DNA of 64,000 nt from JANNSX01 sp046348995 (GTDB lineage: Bacteria; Pseudomonadota; Alphaproteobacteria; Rhizobiales; Hyphomicrobiaceae): contig JAXMDB010000004.1 in NCBI GenBank assembly GCA_046348995.1, positions 310,001-374,000 of the forward strand, given 5' to 3'. Positions within the stretch are counted from its first letter, which is position 1; each line of letters starts with the position of its first letter. Below the pieces are notes generated by a model, which was given only the letters and a program-made list of their open reading frames with translations, made no database searches and was not told the origin of the DNA. Shown here piece after piece: positions 58,079-64,000 of the stretch. The position numbers and the translations under genes are program-made.

Positions 58079-59125
58079 TCAAATCACCTGGATATCGAAC
58101 CGCGTGAAGTTCACGTCGTTCAGATCGGCGAGGAGGACACGGCCGCCGGCGGCGTTGCCGTTGGAATCGTACCAGAGCTTGTCGACATCGGTCTCGTAGA
58201 TGAATCGGTCGCTCGCATCGTGGGCTTGGCCGGTGGTGTTGGCGAAGAACGCGGCCGACGACAACGTGCCCTTCGCGAGGCCGCCGAAGGCCGCGGCTTT
58301 GACCTGGATCGTGTCGTCGACGACGGAAAAGTCGGAGATGATGTCGCCGCGCTCGGCCACGGAGTTGAATACGAACTTGTCCAGCCCCGAGCCACCGGTG
58401 AGGAGATCGACTCCGAGGCCACCTGTCAGCGTGTCGTTGTTGGCGCCGCCGTCGAGCGAATCGGCGAGCTTGCCGCCGGTCAGCGTGTCATCGCCGTCCT
58501 CGCCGTACACGGTTCCGATACCAGAGCTCATGGTGACCCGGCCCAATCGTCCGTCGTAGCTGTCGTTGCCACCGCCTAGCTCGACGTTGCCGACCATCAA
58601 ACCTTTGTTCACGACCGTATCGACGCCGGTGCCGCCGTCGAAGGCCCTACTGGAAAGGGAGCGTATCGTACCCGTGTTGGTGAGCGACAAGGCGTCGTCC
58701 TGTCCATTCAGGATCGCGGTGTTGTCGGCTTGAATGAGCCCGGAGTTGGTGATCGTCAGCGTGCCAGCGGGCGCCGAGACCCAATAGATGCCGTACACGC
58801 CCGCGATCGTGCCGGCGTTGTTGATGGCCGAATTCGAGGATCGAAACTCGATGGCGTCGTCAGTATTGGTGCCAACCACACCCCCGGCGAGGATGTTGAC
58901 GGTGTTGTTCACATCCGTGCCGATGCTATCGCCAATCTTGATCCCGTTGTCGGAGCCATAGGCGTGCCCGCCGATGGTGAGCGTGTTGTCGGACCCGGTG
59001 ACCTCTAGCGCATTGGTGGTGGTTGAAAAGACCGTGTCGCCCGTAAAGCTCAGGAAGGTATCGCCGTCGGTGAGTGTGTAAGCCACGCCGGCGCCGGTCT
59101 TTGGCATGCCGATGATCTGGACCAT
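58079..59125 (-). CDS. RTX-like calcium-binding protein
   Basis: A 348-residue protein with no classical signal peptide. Residues 1-190 are beta-helix-like, rich in Asn/Thr/Gly (NTVNILAGGVVGTNTDD, GTLTITNSGLIQADNTAI). RTX nonapeptides follow at about 215-265 (GEDGDDTLTGG, LDGGANNDTLTGG, GGSGLDKFVF), then a C-terminal type I secretion-like segment (DIISDFSVVDDTIQV...). GGAGAGAGGA precedes the ATG at 59125 by a few bases. The likely location is extracellular via a type I system, but no secretion genes are nearby. Confidence 0.82.
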   Translation of the reverse strand: MVQIIGMPKTGAGVAYTLTDGDTFLSFTGDTVFSTTTNALEVTGSDNTLTIGGHAYGSDNGIKIGDSIGTDVNNTVNILAGGVVGTNTDDAIEFRSSNSAINNAGTIAGVYGIYWVSAPAGTLTITNSGLIQADNTAILNGQDDALSLTNTGTIRSLSSRAFDGGTGVDTVVNKGLMVGNVELGGGNDSYDGRLGRVTMSSGIGTVYGEDGDDTLTGGKLADSLDGGANNDTLTGGLGVDLLTGGSGLDKFVFNSVAERGDIISDFSVVDDTIQVKAAAFGGLAKGTLSSAAFFANTTGQAHDASDRFIYETDVDKLWYDSNGNAAGGRVLLADLNDVNFTRFDIQVI

Positions 59126-59323
59126 GTCAGGTATCCTCTCTCCTATGGATATGAAGTCCTGGCGGGGAATCGTGTCAAATGCCATCGAAACGCGAATGCT
59201 GTTCAGCACTCACACCACTATCAAAGGCGACGATCGGGAGGTGTGGCCGATAAAGCGCAGTTGCCGGATCAACAGGGTTCCGGCCGATACGGAAAGGTGG
59301 AGTAACATAGAGCGCGCGGCGCC

Positions 59324-59968
59324 CTACCCCATCAACCCCTTCGCCTTCGCCATCGCGTCGCGGAACATCTCGGGGGTGAGTTTTCCGGTGTTCGTGTTGT
59401 ATCGGGAGCAATGGTAGCTATCGACGAGATGGACGCCGCCAGCAAGCCGATGAGCGGCACCATGAGCGAAGGGATGCGCGGCCCGCGGGGCGCCCACTGC
59501 CGAGAGCACGCTCTCGTGCGCGATGCGGCCGAGCGCGAAGATCACCTTGAGATTGGGCAAGGAGCCAATGCGCGCGGCGAGGAAGGCCCGGCAGGTCTTG
59601 CTCTCCGGCCCGGTTGGTTTGTTTTCCGGCGGCACACATCGGACCGCGTTCGTCAGCAGGCAATCCTTGAGCCGCAAGCCGTCGCCCGGATCCGCCGCGA
59701 AGGTGCCCTCCGATAAGCCGAAGGCGGCGAGCGTGCCGTAGAGCAACTCGCCCGCGAAGTCGCCGGTGAACGGCCGCCCCGTGCGGTTGGCGCCTTTGAG
59801 GCCCGGCGCCAATCCGACGATCAGCAGCCGTCCCGACGCATCGCCGAACGACGGCACCGGGCGATTGAAGAAACCCGGATAGGTGCGCCGGTTCTCGTCG
59901 CGGAATTGGGCGAGCCGCGGGCACAGCCGGCAATCCTCCGGCGGCTCGGGATGAGCAGGCGCAGTCAT
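59324..59968 (-). CDS. Uracil-DNA glycosylase, type V (UdgB-like)
   Basis: A 214-residue glycosylase with an iron-sulfur cluster. CRLCPRLAQFR has the first cysteine pair. The motif LLIVGLAPGLKGANRTGRPFTGD is close to the UdgB signature, and the second motif is VDSYHCSRYNTNTGKLTPEMF. LTNAVRCVPPENKPTGPE holds further cysteines. It removes uracil or other deaminated bases. The ATG at 59968 is used; a GTG at 59989 directly follows the TGA of the NYN gene (TGAGTG) and would also allow coupling. Confidence 0.9.
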   Translation of the reverse strand: MTAPAHPEPPEDCRLCPRLAQFRDENRRTYPGFFNRPVPSFGDASGRLLIVGLAPGLKGANRTGRPFTGDFAGELLYGTLAAFGLSEGTFAADPGDGLRLKDCLLTNAVRCVPPENKPTGPESKTCRAFLAARIGSLPNLKVIFALGRIAHESVLSAVGAPRAAHPFAHGAAHRLAGGVHLVDSYHCSRYNTNTGKLTPEMFRDAMAKAKGLMG

Positions 59969-59989
59969 GGCGATCGGCGCCCCGCGCAC

Positions 59990-60610
59990 TCAGACGTCCG
60001 CGAAGTCGTCGGCCTCCTCGCCGGCCGGGCTACCCGAGCGGGCGGGCGCCACGTAGCGCTGCTCGCGCTGCGCGCGCACCGACGGGTCACGCGCGATCTG
60101 CGGCATGAGGTCGGCCAGGTCGATGAACTGATCGGCTTGCCGCCTCAGCTCGTCGGCGACCATCGGGGGCTGCGTGCGGAGCGTCGAGATCACGCTGACC
60201 CGCTTACCCTTCTGCTGCAGCGCCTCGACCAGCGAGCGGAAGTCGCCGTCTCCCGAGAACAGCACGATGTGATCGAGGCTGTCGGCGAGCTGCATGGCGT
60301 CGACGGCGAGCTCGATGTCCATGTTGCCCTTGATCTTGCGCCGGCCCATGGCGTCGGTGAACTCTTTCGTCGGCTTCGTCACGATGGTGAAGCCGTTGTA
60401 GTCGAGCCAGTCGATCAGCGGGCGGATCGAGGAGTACTCCTGATCCTCGGCGAGCGCCGTGTAGTACAGCGCGCGGATCAGCTGCCCCTTCGTGCGGAAC
60501 AATGTGAGCAGGCGCTTGTAGTCGATGTCGAAGCCCAGCGTCTTGGCGGTGGCGTAGAGATTGGCGCCATCGACGAAGAGCGCGACGCGCTCGGTCGGGT
60601 AGAAATGCAA
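59990..60610 (-). CDS. NYN/LabA-like PIN-fold protein
   Basis: A 206-residue protein with the NYN domain of predicted ribonucleases. Conserved acids lie in VALFVDGANLYATAKTLGFDIDY, GNMDIELAVDAMQLADSLDHIVLFSGDGDFRSLVEALQQKGKRV. The C-terminal 40 residues are low complexity. The start ATG at 60610 has AGAGGTG upstream. It is divergent to folK, and the UdgB gene follows; the NYN-folK pairing is typical of Rhizobiales. Confidence 0.93.
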   Translation of the reverse strand: MHFYPTERVALFVDGANLYATAKTLGFDIDYKRLLTLFRTKGQLIRALYYTALAEDQEYSSIRPLIDWLDYNGFTIVTKPTKEFTDAMGRRKIKGNMDIELAVDAMQLADSLDHIVLFSGDGDFRSLVEALQQKGKRVSVISTLRTQPPMVADELRRQADQFIDLADLMPQIARDPSVRAQREQRYVAPARSGSPAGEEADDFADV

Positions 60611-60758
60611 GGGACACCTCTGCGATAATGGCGTGCGAGATCAAAATGTCGGGTTCGAAAGCTCGAGGTCCGGCGGCGCCCGTAACCGGGCTCGCTTGAA
60701 CCGGTCGCCGATCGGGTGATCGGCGGCTTGGGCGATGTTATAGGCGCGAGAGGCAGGC

Positions 60759-61274
60759 GTGGCAAAGGGGGGGCGTTTGAGCACGGTTACCAGGGAGATG
60801 GCGATCCTCGGCATCGGCGCCAATATCGCCGGCGCCTGGGGAGCCCCGCGCGAGACGCTGACCCGGCTGCCACTGGAGCTCGAGGCGTTGGGCATCGCGA
60901 TCGAGGCGGTGGCGCCGTTGATCGAGACGCCGCCCTTCGGACCGGTGGCTCAGCCATCGTTTCTCAACGGTGCGCTCCGCGTCCGGACGGGTCTACCGCC
61001 GCTCGGGCTGCTCGCGGTGCTGAAGTCGCTCGAGCGCAAGGCCGGCCGGGTCAGGACCGAGCGTTGGGGACCGCGCGCGCTCGACATCGACATCGTCGCC
61101 TACGGGGATCGCGTGCTCCGGGCCGAGAGCGCCGATGGTCCGCTCGAGATCCCGCATCCCGGATTGCCCGAGCGCGACTTCGTGCTGCGGCCGGTCTTGG
61201 CCGTCGCGCCCGAGTGGCGGCATCCGGTGTCGGGCCTTACGGCGGCCGAGATGCTGGAGATTTTGAAGCCGTAG
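60759..61274 (+). CDS. folK: HPPK, 2-amino-4-hydroxy-6-hydroxymethyldihydropteridine pyrophosphokinase
   Basis: A 171-residue (or shorter) pyrophosphokinase of folate synthesis. MAILGIGANIAG opens the fold; SFLNGALRVRTGLPPLGLLAVLKSLERKAGR and RWGPRALDIDIVAYGDRVL (RWxPRxxDxD signature) and IPHPGLPERDFVLRPVLAVAPEW are intact. The start is uncertain: GTG 60759, TTG 60777 (with AAAGGGGGGG just upstream) or ATG 60798. The first step of the pathway, folE, lies at 38774. Confidence 0.94.
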   Translation: MAKGGRLSTVTREMAILGIGANIAGAWGAPRETLTRLPLELEALGIAIEAVAPLIETPPFGPVAQPSFLNGALRVRTGLPPLGLLAVLKSLERKAGRVRTERWGPRALDIDIVAYGDRVLRAESADGPLEIPHPGLPERDFVLRPVLAVAPEWRHPVSGLTAAEMLEILKP

Positions 61275-61364
61275 GGCGGACTGAACCTTTGGCGAAGTCC
61301 GCCGGGGCGCGCACATCCTTCGGCGGACTTCCCCCGGATCAAGTCCGGGGTCAGTCCGCCCTAC
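61271..61364. repeat. Intact palindromic repeat, IS110 target type, both ends free
   Basis: GTAGGGCGGAC at 61271-61281 is the inverse of GTCCGCCCTAC at 61354-61364. Inside are GGCGAAGTCCGCC / GGCGGACTTCCCC and a CCGGATCAAGTCCGG hairpin. Each end holds the complete eleven-base IS110 target on opposite strands, with no insertion. It separates folK from the convergent acyl-CoA dehydrogenase gene. Confidence 0.82.
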
Positions 61365-61370
61365 ACATCC

Positions 61371-62543
61371 TCACCCCTTCGCCAGCCCCAGCATGTTCGT
61401 GATGTTGTTGCGCTGGATGTTGGAGGAGCCGCCGACGATGGTGAGGATCAGCGTCTCGCGCACGAAGCGCTCGATGTCGTACTCGGGCGTCACGCCATAG
61501 GCGCCGATGAGCTGCTGGCAGTCGAGCGCGATCGCCTTGGCGCGCTCGGTGCAGTAGAGCTTCGCCATCGCACTCTCGGCGCCCACCGGCTCGCCGCGAT
61601 CGGCTTTGCCGGCGGCATGAAACAACAGCAGCCGCGCGGCGAGTGAGTCCGTCCGCATGTCGGCGAGCTTATGACGGATCGCCTGATAGCTCGCGATCAG
61701 CTTGCCGAACTGCTTGCGCGTTTCCGCATAGGCCCAGGCATCGGCGATGGCCGCTTCCGCAAGCCCCGTCGCCATGGCGGCGACCTCGAGCCGCTCGACG
61801 TCGAGCACCGGGCCGACGAGCATCTCCCAGCCGCGGTTCCAGCGCTCCGGCCCGCCGATGATGGCGTCCAGCGGCAGCTCGACGTCCTCCATGACGACGT
61901 CGTTGGTCGGCGCCCCGTGCATGGCGATGGTGTCGGTGGTCGTCACGGTGACGCCCTTGGCCGTCGCCGGCACCAGCACGACGGAGAGGTTCTTGTGGCG
62001 CGGTGCCGTGTCGTCGCTCTTGACGAGGCAGTAGATATAGTCGGCGAAGTTGGCGCCGGTGCAGAAGCGCTTCGTGCCGTTGAGGATGATGCGGTCGCCC
62101 TCGCGCCGCGCGCGGGTTTTGACGCTCGCCAAGTCGGCGCCGACGTCGGGCTCGGTGAGACCATAGGAGAAGAAGAGCTCTCCCGCCGCGATCTTGGGCA
62201 GCAGCTCCGCCTTCTGCACCGTGCTGCCGCTCTCGACGATGTTCATGCCGGCGTAGCAGGCGCACATGATGTAGGGGACCGCCACCGCCGAGGAGCGCTT
62301 CGACAATTCCTCGATGACGGCCATGGTGGCGGTGATATTGCGCCCCGCGCCGCCATGCTCCTCCGGCACCGTCAGCCCCATGACGCCGAGACTCGCGAGC
62401 TTTTGCACGACCTCGCGCGGATAGATGTCGTCGCGGTCCCAAGCCCGCGCCTTCTCGCGCGGCATCTCGCGCTCGACGAAGCGGCGGATGGTGTCGCGCA
62501 GGCGGACGATGTCCTCGGTTTCGACAAGCTCGATGGCGGGCAT
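61371..62543 (-). CDS. Acyl-CoA dehydrogenase family protein
   Basis: A 390-residue flavoprotein. Typical blocks are LGVMGLTVPEEHGGAGRN, the FAD-binding FSYGLTEPDVGADLASVKTRA and RIILNGTKRFCTGANFADY, QFGKLIASYQAIRHKLADMRTDSLAARLLLFHAA, and C-terminal DCQQLIGAYGVTPEYDIERFVRETLILTIVGGSSNIQRNNI. The catalytic Glu position reads GGSSNIQ, as in the group where the base is elsewhere. The acyl substrate is unknown. No beta-oxidation partners are adjacent. Confidence 0.92.
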   Translation of the reverse strand: MPAIELVETEDIVRLRDTIRRFVEREMPREKARAWDRDDIYPREVVQKLASLGVMGLTVPEEHGGAGRNITATMAVIEELSKRSSAVAVPYIMCACYAGMNIVESGSTVQKAELLPKIAAGELFFSYGLTEPDVGADLASVKTRARREGDRIILNGTKRFCTGANFADYIYCLVKSDDTAPRHKNLSVVLVPATAKGVTVTTTDTIAMHGAPTNDVVMEDVELPLDAIIGGPERWNRGWEMLVGPVLDVERLEVAAMATGLAEAAIADAWAYAETRKQFGKLIASYQAIRHKLADMRTDSLAARLLLFHAAGKADRGEPVGAESAMAKLYCTERAKAIALDCQQLIGAYGVTPEYDIERFVRETLILTIVGGSSNIQRNNITNMLGLAKG

Positions 62544-62910
62544 GGCGGCACTCTAGCGGTTGTTTCGTATCTGCAAGCCGTCCTAGAGAGGCGTGCCGCC
62601 GGCTGCAAGCGGGCCTTGCGCAGAGCTGGGACGCATCTACTCGCCGGAGGCTCGACCGCGCGAGCATGGACCCATACCGAACCAAATTCGGACTGCGGGG
62701 TTATGGTCCGTGGTCTGTGAGCTTACCCTCCGGGCGGGGGGCCGCCAGACGCAGCCGCTCCTTACGCCTGGAAAAGCCCGCGCGGATCAGGGATGATCGA
62801 CAGGCGCGCCCGCGCCGTATCTCGACGGTCTGTTCGCCAAGCGGCGATCTCGCTCAGGCTGCACCGGGGCCGCGTTGCCCTGTTTCGCCACCCTCGGAGT
62901 GCTCGCATCG
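62544..62910. other. Gene-free stretch, nothing recognised
   Basis: 367 bases between the divergent acyl-CoA dehydrogenase and TspO genes. No gene with a credible start and family, no clear promoter and no strong palindrome was seen. The promoters of both genes must lie here. Confidence 0.5.
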
Positions 62911-63387
62911 ATGTCCGGCTTCATGACCTTCCTCCCCTTCCTCGGTGCCGTCGTCGCCGTCGGACTGAGCGGCGCCGTGTTCATGCCGGGGCCGTGGTAC
63001 AAGACCCTCGACAAGCCCTCCTGGACACCGCCCGACTGGTTGTTCGCCCCGGCGTGGACGGTGCTCTACGTTATGATGGCGGTTGCCGGCTGGCTCGTTT
63101 GGCAGCAGGCGGGCGTCGGCCCGGCGATCTGGGTTTGGATCGCCAATCTGGTGCTGAACGCGGCCTGGTCCTGGCTGATGTTCGGGCGGCATCGGATCGA
63201 TCTCGCATTGCTCGACGCGCTCGGCATGTTCGTGACGATCGTGATGTTCATCTCTCTTGCCCAGAGCATTTCGACGCTCGCGGCCGTGTTGTTCGTGCCG
63301 TACCTGCTCTGGGTGACCTTCGCGACGGCCCTCAATTACGCGATCTATCAACGCAACCCGGGTGCGAGTGGCACGGCGGTGGGTTGA
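62911..63387 (+). CDS. TspO/MBR family membrane protein
   Basis: A 158-residue protein with five membrane helices. The family signature is YKTLDKPSWTPPDWLFAPAWTVLYVMMAVAGWLVW, followed by LNAAWSWLMFG and TFATALNYAIYQRNPG. TspO binds porphyrins and affects tetrapyrrole or stress metabolism in Rhodobacter and relatives. The ATG at 62911 (MSGFMTFLPF) is preferred over an upstream in-frame ATG at 62875. Confidence 0.93.
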   Translation: MSGFMTFLPFLGAVVAVGLSGAVFMPGPWYKTLDKPSWTPPDWLFAPAWTVLYVMMAVAGWLVWQQAGVGPAIWVWIANLVLNAAWSWLMFGRHRIDLALLDALGMFVTIVMFISLAQSISTLAAVLFVPYLLWVTFATALNYAIYQRNPGASGTAVG

Positions 63388-63636
63388 CAGGGTTTCGCTT
63401 CGGCGCGCTGACGGTCGCGAGCGCGCCTGCTGCAAGCCAGCCTCGCGCAGGGCAGTAGCGCAATTGGTTTGAGGCGCGAGCAAAACACCGCTTTGCAGTA
63501 AGTACGGCGAGGCAACTCACCCTACCATATGGCAGAAGGTCAACATAGTTGTGGGCGAAGCACCGGTGAGCTGACTATTCTCTTGTGAGGCCGTCCGTAA
63601 GCAGCCTAACTGCCAAGGCTGAGGGGTGAGCGCCGG

Positions 63637-64000
63637 ATGACGGACGAGCTTGAGGAATGGCGCAAACGTAGTGCGGCTCGAGCTTTGTCCGAATTGCCGC
63701 CCACACCAGCACGGATCAGAATTCGGGCGACTGTGCGGTCATGGCTTGTTTCCCACTCGAAGTTGGCCTTGCGCATTACGATGTCTTGGACGGCTCGAGC
63801 CTTGAGATGGCTCTTGCGCCAACCAATCGCACCGTTTGTTCTGGCCTTGTCGTTCGCGTTCGGTGCCTGGTTGCTTGTCTCGACGGCCTTCGACATAACT
63901 GCGTGGTCTCATGGCTACTCTATCCGCTGGCTGGGGCCCGGGTGTGAGTTCAAATGTGGTCCCGATACCGCCAATCCACTTTTTGTATGGCTTCATATCG
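63637..64000 (+). CDS. Putative membrane protein, cut by the right window edge
   Basis: An open frame of 121 codons runs from ATG 63637 to the end of the window without a stop. GAGGGGTGAG lies 6 bases before the ATG. It begins MTDELEEWRKRSAARAL, has a basic amphipathic region, then a hydrophobic segment (PFVLALSFAFGAWLLVSTAF) at about 80-100, followed by RWLGPGCEFKCGPD with two Cys. Base composition here is lower in GC than in the neighbours. The protein is unrecognised; a minus-strand frame over the same bases looks like a shadow. Confidence 0.55.
   Translation, partial: MTDELEEWRKRSAARALSELPPTPARIRIRATVRSWLVSHSKLALRITMSWTARALRWLLRQPIAPFVLALSFAFGAWLLVSTAFDITAWSHGYSIRWLGPGCEFKCGPDTANPLFVWLHI

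Noticed and set aside
63606..63896. Minus-strand open frame of 96 codons at the right edge
   Set aside because: The plus strand has a better start with a ribosome-binding site, a membrane segment and an open frame to the window end.

Overview
The window is a GC-rich chromosomal segment of an alphaproteobacterium, most likely of the order Hyphomicrobiales (Rhizobiales). The basis is gene order typical of that group: proA-nadD-rsfS-rlmH-(EnvC-like activator)-ctpA-rppH, nrdR-ribD-ribE-ribH-nusB, and an NYN protein beside folK. Genus cannot be fixed by eye. There are no rRNA, tRNA, prophage or CRISPR loci. It reads as a housekeeping chromosome with many short palindromic intergenic repeats and one multicopy insertion sequence.

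Layout. 1-9.4 kb: proline, NAD, ribosome-maturation and cell-envelope genes, then two tandem RppH-type Nudix genes, a HAD phosphatase and a CAP-domain lipoprotein. 9.4-21.2 kb: a minus-strand MarR/DUF4166/membrane-SDR cluster, a ureohydrolase, an ATP-grasp protein, and a divergent XRE-cupin regulator facing a B3/B4-paiB unit across a 17-bp gap that suggests leaderless mRNAs. 21.2-25.3 kb: hemerythrin, glpK, a membrane protein and msrA. 26.6-35.0 kb: a flavin monooxygenase, HutD/Ves, recO, an MFS-nusB-ribH-ribE-ribD-nrdR operon and a GrdB-like protein. 37.2-44.3 kb: patatin, hisI, folE, a U-type scaffold, yidD, a DUF411 metal-binding protein, proC and others. 46-64 kb: a stand-alone molybdopterin oxidoreductase, Slt, dapA, smpB, a Ca2+/H+ antiporter, an unusual cysteine-poor peroxiredoxin, an amine-oxidase-like flavoprotein, two secreted proteins, a UdgB-type glycosylase, NYN, folK, an acyl-CoA dehydrogenase and TspO. 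The window cuts proA at the left edge and an unrecognised membrane protein at the right edge.

The most notable system is an IS110-family element in three copies (25373-26543, 36064-37226, and 44794-45951 inverted). Each copy sits in the same spot of a chromosomal palindromic repeat (GTCCGCC-CT-AC). Each carries a roughly 170-nt structured leader upstream of the transposase in which all four guide segments of a bridge RNA can be read: two match the target repeat and two match the element's own joined ends, with a CT core. All three transposase frames carry indels.

Other points are an inverted duplication encoding identical secreted Tyr/Ser/Gly-rich mini-proteins, a 150-bp dispersed palindromic element, and several palindrome families at intergenic sites.
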